In this document: piece after piece, positions 8,378-15,025 of the stretch
Layout: each line of letters begins with the position of its first letter
How positions within the stretch are numbered: position 1 is the first letter of the stretch
Source: Planctomycetota bacterium
GTDB taxonomy: Bacteria > Planctomycetota > UBA8108 > UBA1146 > JAJFFE01
Direction: 5' to 3'
Assembly (NCBI GenBank): GCA_020425835.1
Contig: JAGQRC010000009.1
Coordinates: 1 to 18,892 of the forward strand
DNA length: 18,892 nt
Notes under the pieces: generated by a model
Told to the model about the DNA's origin: nothing
What the model saw: the letters and a program-made list of their open reading frames with translations, nothing else
Databases searched by the model: none
Made by a program: the position numbers and the translations under genes

Positions 8378-8446
8378 ACCGGTCGGCGGGGCCCCAATGC
8401 CCTGCCCGACAACGCCGATGAGCCCGAGGCTCCACCGCCGACCGGT
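8378..8446 (+). repeat. Perfect 12-bp inverted repeat in leader of small gene
   Basis: ACCGGTCGGCGG (8378-8389) and CCGCCGACCGGT (8435-8446) are exact reverse complements separated by 45 nt. The right arm ends 23 nt before the ATG at 8470. The RNA could form a strong stem at the 5' end of the transcript; as DNA it could be a dyad operator. No U-tract follows, so it is not a standard intrinsic terminator. The loop contains an ATG (8397) that opens a 22-codon frame ending at 8465. Confidence 0.6.
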
Positions 8447-8469
8447 CCCAGAAGAAGAATGGTGAATCG

Positions 8470-8751
8470 ATGGAAGTCGAAGTTCTGGTCGACGACGAGC
8501 TTCGTGGGATCTGCCGTGACATTCTCTCCCGAGGCAGCGAGGAGGCGTCCTGGCTCGCCGGGAGCCACAGCGACACGTTCCAGACCGAGGCCTTCTGTGG
8601 CGGTTTCGATGCCGAGGAGCGCGCGTTCTGCTTCAGTTGGTACCGGCCCGACGGGGTCGAGGTCTGGTTCGAGTTCTCCCTCGAGGAGGCCGCGGCGATC
8701 GCCGCGGCGCGGGTGTGTCGCTTGATCGGAGAGACCGCGCCGTTCGGATAA
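8470..8751 (+). CDS. Hypothetical 93-residue protein
   Basis: I do not recognise this protein. It is small and acidic (MEVEVLVDDELRGICRD...) with no signal peptide or membrane segment, so it is probably cytoplasmic. Three cysteines (CRD, FCGG, FCFSW) are scattered rather than in CxxC pairs, and there is an aromatic stretch RAFCFSWYRPDGVEVWFEF that reads like adjacent beta strands, then an Ala-rich helix EEAAAIAAARV. The alternating acidic and hydrophobic pattern resembles real protein rather than antisense shadow. The start has GAAGAAGAATGG upstream, a weak ribosome site. It follows the Tricorn-like gene after 192 nt, has a structured leader, and converges with the histidine kinase gene with only 10 bp between stop codons. 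Confidence 0.7.
   Translation: MEVEVLVDDELRGICRDILSRGSEEASWLAGSHSDTFQTEAFCGGFDAEERAFCFSWYRPDGVEVWFEFSLEEAAAIAAARVCRLIGETAPFG
8689..8708. repeat. 20-bp perfect palindrome near the 3' end of the small gene
   Basis: GCCGCGGCGATCGCCGCGGC reads identically on both strands. It encodes an Ala-rich helix (AAAIAAA) and lies 43 nt before the stop codon, between two convergent genes without a visible intrinsic terminator. It may be a by-product of GC-rich alanine codons or a shared bidirectional structure. Confidence 0.4.
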
Positions 8752-8761
8752 CGGCGTCGCC

Positions 8762-11746
8762 TCACACCGCGTGCTCGATCATCCTTGCGCAGACCTCGAT
8801 CAAGCGCGGGACGTCGATCGGTTTCGGTAGATAGTCATCGGCACCCGCTTCGAGGCAACGCTCGCGATCGCCGAGCATCGCATTCGCGGTCAGCGCGATC
8901 ATCGGAATTTCGATCCCGTCCGCGCGGAGCAGGCGGAGGGCCTCGTAGCCGTCCATCTCCGGCATCTGCATGTCCATCAGCACGAGGTCGAACGGCCTTC
9001 CGGCGGTGAGCCGTTGGTGGACCCGTTCGACGGCGAGGCGGCCGTTCTCCACGCACTCGATCTCCGCGCCGTGTCGTTTCAGGTGGAATGCGATCAGTCG
9101 CTGATTGTCCAAGCCATCCTCGGCGATCAGGATGTGCTGGGACGCGAGTCGTCGGTTCGCACGCTCTGCGTCGGCTCGCGTCGGGGGCGACGGGGCGCCC
9201 TCATCCGCCGGCGTCGAGCCGTCGACCAAGCTCGCTTCCGGCACCGCGTCGACATCCAAGGTGACGGTGAAGGTCGATCCGCGACCCGGCTCCGAGGTGA
9301 CGCCGAGGCGGCCGTCGAGTCGCTCGATCAAGTGTCGGCTGATGGCGAGACCGAGCCCGGTGCCGCCGTACCGTCGCGTCGTCGACCCGTCGGCCTGGGT
9401 GAACGGCTGGAACAGGTGACCGATCTGCTCCTCGGAGAGACCGATCCCCGTGTCCGAGACCGCGATCGAGAGCTCGCCGCGCCCGGTCTCCTCGACCCTT
9501 CGATACCGGACCGAGAGCTCGACCGATCCTCGGTCCGTGAACTTGACCGCGTTCCCGACGAGGTTGACGAGGACCTGACGGAGTCGCGTCGGATCGGTGT
9601 GGATGGCCGCGGGGACCCTGGACTCGAACTTGGCGCCGAGGAGGATGCCCTTCTCGTCGGCTCGCACGCGGTTGAGGGTGATCGTCTCGGAGATCAACGA
9701 CCTCAGCGGTGTCTCCAGCCGCTCGATCGTCAGCTTTCCCGCTTCGATCTTCGAGAGGTCGAGGATGTCGTTGATGATCGAGAGCAGGTGTTGCCCGTTC
9801 TTGCGGATGATCGACGCGTACTGCTGACGGTCGGACTCGCTGATCTCCGAGTCGACCAGGAGGTCCGAGAAGCCGAGCACCGCGGTCATCGGCGTGCGGA
9901 TCTCGTGGCTCATGTTCGCGAGGAACTCGCTCTTCGCCTCGTTGGCCATCTTCGCCTGGGCGACCAGCTCATCCAGGCGGACCTGCGCGCGATGCCGCTC
10001 GTCGATGTCCACGTGCACGCCGCTCATTCGCGTCGGCTCGTCCTCGGCCGACCACTCGACGATCGCGCCGGTCGCTTGGACCCAACGCCAGTCGCCGCTC
10101 TTCCCGCGCAAGCGCGTCTCGACCATGAACGTTTCCGACTCGCCGCGGAGATGGCGTTCGATCGCGGCCGCGGACTGCGCCGTGTCGTCGGGGTGCACGA
10201 GGGACATCCAGGTCTCGAGCGTCATGGGAAGCTCTTGCGGCTCGTAGCCGAGCATCGTGTACCACTCGTCGTTGAAGTAGACCTCATCCGTTCGGAGGTC
10301 CCAGTCCCAGAGACCCTGCTTGGACGCACGCACCGCGAGCTCCAGCCGCTGCTCCGTCTCCTTCAGCCGTGTCATGTCCGTCCGCACCGCGATGAAGCCA
10401 TCGATCGCGTCGGACTCGTCGCGCAGCGGGACGATCGTCGTGTCGACCCAGTAGTAGTGCCCGTCCTTCCGGCGATTGCGGAGCTCACCGTGCCAGACGT
10501 TGCCGGAGTGAATCGCGCGGTACATTTCGCTGAAGAACCGGGGGTCGTGGAGACCGGAGTTGAGGAGCCGGTGGTCCTGACCGAGTAGTTCGTTCCTCGT
10601 GTACCCGCTGATCTCGCAGAACTTCTGGTTCGCGTGCACGATGCGTCCGCGTCGATCGGTCACGGCGACCACCGCGTGCGCGTCGATCGCCGTCTTGTGG
10701 TTCTCGAGCGCTCGGCGCGTCGCGATGACCTCCGTCAGATCGCGCAGGACGGCGAGGATCATGCCCCGCTCACCGACGTGGGGGACGAGCTCGAGCTGCA
10801 CCTCGACCGGGATACGGCGACCATCGCCGCGCTCGATCGCCGTCTCGAACGGTGGGGGATGGGGTCGATCCTCGTGAAGGTCCCCGATCACGGCTCGAAT
10901 GGAGTCCTCGCTGAGCTTCACGTCGAGGTCGAGAGGACTCGCCCGCAGGAGCGCCTCGCGTGCTCGACCCGTGAGCTTCACTGCGGCGGCGTTCACGTCG
11001 ACGAAGCGCAGGGTCGCCGGGTCGATCAGGAAGATCGCATCCCGAACCGCGGCGAGCTGAGCGGCGGCACGACTCTCGCGATCGCGCTCCTCCGCCGAGC
11101 GGCGCGTGGTGCGAACACCGAAGGTGGCGAAGGCGATGAGCGTCAGGACCACGGCGGCGAGCAGTGGTGTGACCGCCGAGTGGAACGCGGCCGCCTCCTC
11201 CGCTCGCTCTTCGAGCTCGCTCCGCTGTCGAGCCTGCAGTCGCGAGGCCGTGTCGAGGAGTCGGCGCATTGCGTCTTGCGACTGAGCATCCATCGTCGCC
11301 ATGATCGCCGCCGCGTGGGGAGTGTCGCCGTCCTCGATCGCGTCGACGACCTCGAAGCCGAGGTCGGCGACTCGCTGGACGGCGCGCGCCGCGCTCTGGA
11401 GGTCTTCCGCGACCTGGGCCTCCAGGTTGGGACGGGAGGCGAGCGCATCGTTGGCGATCCGGTACTCCGCGAGAGCGAGCGAGATCCGAGCCCGCACCTT
11501 CTTCGGGGGTTCACCGGAGAAGATATCGTTGCCCGGTGTGTTGACGGCGAGCGAGCGCGCGAGGAGGCCGTTGAGGCTCGCGAGCTCGAAGGCGAGCTCC
11601 GAGCTCTGCTCCGCCGAGTTCCGCATCCGCTGGACGAGCGTCCACGATGTCCACGCGCCGGCGAGCAGCGTCAGTGCGCCGAACGTCGACAGGGCGAGGG
11701 CGATCAGGGTCCAGCGGGTTCGGACCCCGCGGGGGGAGTTGGGCAC
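8762..11746 (-). CDS. Membrane hybrid sensor histidine kinase with PAS domains and receiver
   Basis: The 994-residue protein starts with GTG at 11746, preceded by CGGAG about 6 nt upstream. Two membrane helices (about 14-36 and 191-211) flank a helical sensor region of about 150 residues. Three PAS-type modules follow (about 225-340, 348-460, 463-585). The kinase core has H614 in NMSHEIRTPM as the phosphorylated histidine, the N box around N728 and N732, G1 DTGIG (765-769) and G2 GGTGLGL (794-800). A receiver domain ends the protein, with E876/D877, phosphoacceptor D925 in LMDMQMP, T953 and K975. All catalytic residues are present. ATP-dependent autophosphorylation with transfer to D925 is expected; output needs a separate phosphotransfer protein or regulator, and none is encoded here. 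The signal is unknown. Confidence 0.95.
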   Translation of the reverse strand: MPNSPRGVRTRWTLIALALSTFGALTLLAGAWTSWTLVQRMRNSAEQSSELAFELASLNGLLARSLAVNTPGNDIFSGEPPKKVRARISLALAEYRIANDALASRPNLEAQVAEDLQSAARAVQRVADLGFEVVDAIEDGDTPHAAAIMATMDAQSQDAMRRLLDTASRLQARQRSELEERAEEAAAFHSAVTPLLAAVVLTLIAFATFGVRTTRRSAEERDRESRAAAQLAAVRDAIFLIDPATLRFVDVNAAAVKLTGRAREALLRASPLDLDVKLSEDSIRAVIGDLHEDRPHPPPFETAIERGDGRRIPVEVQLELVPHVGERGMILAVLRDLTEVIATRRALENHKTAIDAHAVVAVTDRRGRIVHANQKFCEISGYTRNELLGQDHRLLNSGLHDPRFFSEMYRAIHSGNVWHGELRNRRKDGHYYWVDTTIVPLRDESDAIDGFIAVRTDMTRLKETEQRLELAVRASKQGLWDWDLRTDEVYFNDEWYTMLGYEPQELPMTLETWMSLVHPDDTAQSAAAIERHLRGESETFMVETRLRGKSGDWRWVQATGAIVEWSAEDEPTRMSGVHVDIDERHRAQVRLDELVAQAKMANEAKSEFLANMSHEIRTPMTAVLGFSDLLVDSEISESDRQQYASIIRKNGQHLLSIINDILDLSKIEAGKLTIERLETPLRSLISETITLNRVRADEKGILLGAKFESRVPAAIHTDPTRLRQVLVNLVGNAVKFTDRGSVELSVRYRRVEETGRGELSIAVSDTGIGLSEEQIGHLFQPFTQADGSTTRRYGGTGLGLAISRHLIERLDGRLGVTSEPGRGSTFTVTLDVDAVPEASLVDGSTPADEGAPSPPTRADAERANRRLASQHILIAEDGLDNQRLIAFHLKRHGAEIECVENGRLAVERVHQRLTAGRPFDLVLMDMQMPEMDGYEALRLLRADGIEIPMIALTANAMLGDRERCLEAGADDYLPKPIDVPRLIEVCARMIEHAV

Positions 11747-11930
11747 ACGGGACTCCGAGTTTCGCGTACGGAGGTCTACGAGGGGTCACGTTCGCGCTCG
11801 CGGGTCGGGCGACCGCAAGCGACGGACGGACATAGCTCGAATATCGGAGTGCGACCCGCAGCGACTTGAGGCGATGCGTCTGGGTTATCGGTCGCTGACG
11901 ACGGGACCCGATGGATACGCTCGCCGCACG

Positions 11931-11963
11931 AAAAGCGGCCGAAGGGATGACCCTCCGGCCGCT
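11931..11963 (-). terminator. Intrinsic terminator of the SPFH gene cluster
   Basis: Read on the reverse strand, AGCGGCCGGAGGG and CCCTTCGGCCGCT form a 13-bp stem with one mismatch and a TCAT loop, followed directly by TTTT. It lies 48 nt after the stop codon of the SPFH gene and 184 nt before the start of the histidine kinase gene, so it separates the two transcription units and implies that the kinase has its own promoter in 11747-11930. Confidence 0.82.
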
Positions 11964-12011
11964 CGATCCTGATTCCGATCCGGGTGAAGGCCCGGGGCTT
12001 CGCAACGGCCC

Positions 12012-13127
12012 TTACGGCGCCGGTGGAGGCGGCGGCGGAGGAGGCGCCGGTGGACCGAAGAGACGGGCCAACGGGGTCTGGCTCGCCGGGAGCCAAGTCG
12101 CCATTCCTGCGCACCACACCAGCGTGTCCCCCGTGAGGAGCCCGTTGGCGATCATCTGTCGGACCTGCGCGTCTCCGAAGGGCCCCAGGGTTCGGCCTTG
12201 ATCGGCGACGTGCCACTGACTGGAAGGCAAGGGCGGTGGAGCCGCGGCCGGGGCGGCCGTTCCCGCGCCACCCATCCCGTGGACCATCTGGTTCGCCATG
12301 GCGAAGCCCATCCCGAGTCCCATTCCCTCCGAGGCCCCACCACCGGAGGGATTCTCGGCGGCCGCCATCATGGCGCTTCCCATTTGATACTGCTGGAAGC
12401 GGGCCATGTCTCCGATCACGCCCATGCTGGTTCGCTTGTCGAGCGCCTTCTCCACCTCTTCCGGGAGGGAGACGTTGACGATGAACAGCTGCGGGACGTC
12501 GAGCCCGTACTCGTCATCGACGCGCTCGACCACCGCCTGCCGCAGGTCCTCGGACAGCTCCCGGTAGTTCGCCGCGAGGTCGAGGGCCGCGATCTTGGAA
12601 CTCGCGACGATGTCGGCGAACGAAGTGTTGATCATCGAGCGCATCAGCTCGGTGACCTCCTCCGTCTGGAACTCCCCGTCGGTGCCGACGAGCTCCTCGA
12701 TCAGTGCGCGCGGATCGGTCGCCCGCAGGGCGTAGGTGCCGAACGCGCGGAGCCGGATCGGCCCGAAGTCCGCGTCGCGCATCATGATCGGGTTGGGCGT
12801 CCCCCACTTCAGATCGGTCACCTGTCGGGTGCTGACGAAGTAGATCTCTGCCTTGAACGGGCTCTCGAACCCGTACTTCCAGCCCTGGATCGTGCTGAGG
12901 ATCGGGAGGTTCTTCGTCTCCAGGGTGTACATCCCCGGGTCGAAAATGTCGGCGACCTTGCCCCGATCGACGAAGATCGCCATCTGCCCGGGACGGACGA
13001 TCAGCTGGGCGCCGTTCTTGATCTCGTTGTTGTAGCGGGGGAACCGCCAGACCAGAGTGTGTCGACTGTCATCGATCCACTCGATGATGTCGATCAGTTC
13101 CCCGCGGAGCTTGTCAAAGAGACCCAT
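12012..13127 (-). CDS. SPFH-domain (YdjI-like) protein with GYF_2 domain and polyproline tail
   Basis: The protein has 371 residues from the ATG at 13127. Another ATG at 13133 abuts the GAGG ribosome site with no spacing, whereas 13127 has 6 nt, and MGLFDKLRGELIDIIEW is the usual family start. Residues about 20-235 are an SPFH/band-7-like domain of the YdjI or 'virion core protein' type (RPGQMAIFVDRGKVADIFDPG, DVPQLFIVNVSLPEEVEKAL). A Gly/Met/Ala-rich linker (about 245-300) leads to a GYF_2 (DUF4339) domain at 305-355 (WHVADQGRTLGPF, W345 of TWLPAS) and a tail of PPAPPPPPPPPAP. In Bacillus subtilis the related YdjI is encoded with a PspA homologue and linked to membrane stress; no PspA gene is visible here. 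There is no transmembrane helix, so membrane association would be peripheral. Confidence 0.92.
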   Translation of the reverse strand: MGLFDKLRGELIDIIEWIDDSRHTLVWRFPRYNNEIKNGAQLIVRPGQMAIFVDRGKVADIFDPGMYTLETKNLPILSTIQGWKYGFESPFKAEIYFVSTRQVTDLKWGTPNPIMMRDADFGPIRLRAFGTYALRATDPRALIEELVGTDGEFQTEEVTELMRSMINTSFADIVASSKIAALDLAANYRELSEDLRQAVVERVDDEYGLDVPQLFIVNVSLPEEVEKALDKRTSMGVIGDMARFQQYQMGSAMMAAAENPSGGGASEGMGLGMGFAMANQMVHGMGGAGTAAPAAAPPPLPSSQWHVADQGRTLGPFGDAQVRQMIANGLLTGDTLVWCAGMATWLPASQTPLARLFGPPAPPPPPPPPAP

Positions 13128-13143
13128 GGTCATCCTCTTCGTT

Positions 13144-13172
13144 CATCTTCCGTCCGCTGCCATCTTCCGTTC
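13144..13172. repeat. Direct repeat in leader of the SPFH gene
   Basis: CATCTTCCGT occurs at 13144-13153 and again at 13161-13170 (17-bp periodicity), in the 90-nt gap between rsmD and the SPFH gene. A spaced direct repeat could be a regulator site, but on the transcript each copy is also a purine-rich GGAAGATG that may simply resemble a ribosome-binding sequence. Confidence 0.35.
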
Positions 13173-13217
13173 ACGGCGAGCGTCCATCCACCGACAGCGG
13201 AGGAATTCGTCGAGATG

Positions 13218-13814
13218 TCAGGCGGAGCACTTCTCCCAGACCTCTAGGGTAGTATCGCCGTACGAGCGTCGAAACTCGACCCTCGTTCCCGGAGGATCCG
13301 ACGGCGAGTCGATGTCGGTCGGTCGCTCGTGCCCGATGAGGCCCCCCGCTCGAAGGACCGCGCTCGTCGCCAACTGCACCAGGAGCCGTCGGGGATCCTC
13401 CTTCTCGTTCGACTCGCGGAACGTCGGGAACGGAGGATCCAGGAAGACGATGTCGAAAGCCTGTTCGGCTCGGAGCTGCGGCCAGCCCTCCCGGTAGATG
13501 TCCGCATCGAGGAGCCGACAACGGCGCCCGAGGTCGAGGTTCTGGAGATTGCGTCGTAGGACCGCGGTGACTTCGCGTGCGTTCTCGACGAGCACCACCT
13601 CGGCCGCGCCGCGGGAGAACGCCTCGATGCCGATGGCTCCCGAGCCGGAGAACACGTCGAGAAATCGTGCACCTCGCAGCCGGGTCCCGAGATGGTTGAA
13701 GAAGGCTTCGCGCACCCGGGTTCGCATCGGTCGGACCTGCAACCCGGGAGGGACGTCGAGTGTGCGCCCGCGCAGAGTGCCGGATGCGATCCGAATGCCG
13801 CGTCGGTGGCTCAT
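13218..13814 (-). CDS. rsmD: 16S rRNA (guanine-966-N2)-methyltransferase RsmD
   Basis: The 198-residue product has the full RsmD signature. The N-terminus RIASGTLRGRTL is followed by RPMRTRVREAFFNHL (RNA-contacting family block), the SAM-binding motif I FLDVFSGSGAIGIEAFSRGA and the catalytic motif IV DIVFLDPPF. Length is normal for the family. RsmD transfers a methyl group from SAM to N2 of G966 of 16S rRNA during 30S assembly in the cytoplasm. Its ATG overlaps the TGA of the upstream lipoprotein gene (ATGA, 13811-13814), which predicts translational coupling. The SPFH gene starts 90 nt downstream. Many bacteria place rsmD beside coaD or ftsY; neither is present here. Confidence 0.96.
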   Translation of the reverse strand: MSHRRGIRIASGTLRGRTLDVPPGLQVRPMRTRVREAFFNHLGTRLRGARFLDVFSGSGAIGIEAFSRGAAEVVLVENAREVTAVLRRNLQNLDLGRRCRLLDADIYREGWPQLRAEQAFDIVFLDPPFPTFRESNEKEDPRRLLVQLATSAVLRAGGLIGHERPTDIDSPSDPPGTRVEFRRSYGDTTLEVWEKCSA

Positions 13815-14923
13815 CGTCTGGGTCGGCCGAGACGGAAACGGATCGACGCCAGGTCCTGCTCACCCGAGAACTCGTCGGTGATCTTCACCTCGAGCCGGTA
13901 CCACCCCTCGGACCTTCGCTCGACGACGTAGTGGACGCGGATCACCGCGGGGTTCAGGGGACGGTCGGAGAACGCGGTCGTCCCCTTGTTCAATTGGAGA
14001 CGTGAGACGTAGTCCTCGTTCTCGTCGTACAGGGTCGCCTCTGCGGAGTAGCGGCACTGGTAGCCACTGCCGGTCGTCCGGGTGCTGAGCCCCTCGAGCG
14101 TGGCATCGATGAGCAGCTGATCACGCGGGAGCAGCGACTGGAGATCGATCTCCAGGTCCTTGCCGTTGCGTTTGAGCTCGAACGGGGTCAGCTCGGTGAT
14201 CCGGAACTCGTTATCGCGTTCGGTGTCGGCCTCGGTCTCCGTCGGTGCCGCGGTCGATGCCGAAGCGAGCAGCGCGTTGCCCCGCTCCTCTTCTTCGATG
14301 TCGTGGAAGAACGCGGCCATGCGGAGGCGCACACCGATGCTCGGGTGAGCCAGTCGCTCGAACGCTTCGACGAGCGACTTCTGATATCGAGATGGATCGC
14401 CGACCCCGAGGTCGTGGAGGGCGATGACCTCGATGATCAGCTCTTGGAGGTTGAGGCGTTCGGGAAGCCGCAGCGCGCGCTCGAGCGAGCCGAGCCGTTC
14501 GATCTCGGCGAGTGCTCGTCGAAGTCGGCCGAGGGCGTCGGGCGACACCACGGGGTCGGGTGATGCAGCGCGACTCGGTGCGGAGTCCTCGTGGGCAACG
14601 GGCGTCGAGGCGTCGATCGCCGGTCGGACCTGGACGAGCGCCGCGGTGTCGGGACGGCGCATCGTCGGGGATGACGAAACGGTCACTTCCACCGGGCTCG
14701 GTCGTGTCGACGGATCGGCCGGGGACGGTGACGGGTCATCGCTGGTCGGGGTTCCCGACGTGGGGTCGTAGACGAGCGGCACCGCGATGTCCGGATCGGA
14801 TCGCGATGGGTCACGATCCCGCTCGCCCGACATCGCGCACGCGACGACGAGTGGGGCCAGACAGAGAAGGGCGGTCCGCACCGCGGTGCGGGACGTCCTC
14901 CGGCGAACCGTTGGGGACTGCAT
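13811..14923 (-). CDS. Putative lipoprotein of unknown function
   Basis: The product has 370 residues from the ATG at 14923, with GGAAGGA about 10 nt upstream. A TTG-initiated start at 14950 would only add nine residues before the signal sequence. The N-terminus is basic, then hydrophobic, ending in the lipobox LVVAC with C29 as the lipidation site. Residues about 40-115 are Pro/Ser/Thr/Asp-rich and probably disordered. A helical region (about 130-230) contains LGRLRRALAEIERLGSLERAL and RLAHPSIGVRLRMAAFFHDI, reminiscent of alpha-helical repeats. The C-terminal 120 residues look beta-rich (ELKRNGKDLEIDL, SAEATLYDENEDYVSRLQL, GWYRLEVKITDEFSG) and resemble an exported binding domain. I recognise no family. 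It sits 102 nt after the exported Ig-like/TPR gene and overlaps rsmD by four bases. Confidence 0.82.
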   Translation of the reverse strand: MQSPTVRRRTSRTAVRTALLCLAPLVVACAMSGERDRDPSRSDPDIAVPLVYDPTSGTPTSDDPSPSPADPSTRPSPVEVTVSSSPTMRRPDTAALVQVRPAIDASTPVAHEDSAPSRAASPDPVVSPDALGRLRRALAEIERLGSLERALRLPERLNLQELIIEVIALHDLGVGDPSRYQKSLVEAFERLAHPSIGVRLRMAAFFHDIEEEERGNALLASASTAAPTETEADTERDNEFRITELTPFELKRNGKDLEIDLQSLLPRDQLLIDATLEGLSTRTTGSGYQCRYSAEATLYDENEDYVSRLQLNKGTTAFSDRPLNPAVIRVHYVVERRSEGWYRLEVKITDEFSGEQDLASIRFRLGRPRR

Positions 14924-15025
14924 CGACTGCAAGTCCTTCCCGGCGGGCAACCGGCGAATGGCGAGCGAGTCGGCGATTGTGGCGGATCGGAAGGGTGTCC
15001 GAAAGGGGGAAAGCTCCGGACCCCG

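Noticed and set aside
6787..8568. Reverse-strand open frame of 593 codons
   Set aside because: It is antisense to the S41 catalytic half, which has a full set of family motifs.
9014..10588. Forward-strand open frame of 524 codons
   Set aside because: It is antisense to the histidine kinase core; no coherent domain appears in it.
12021..12055. GGCGGCGG-type tract as a DNA repeat element
   Set aside because: It is the proline-codon run at the C-terminus of the SPFH protein, so it is explained by coding.
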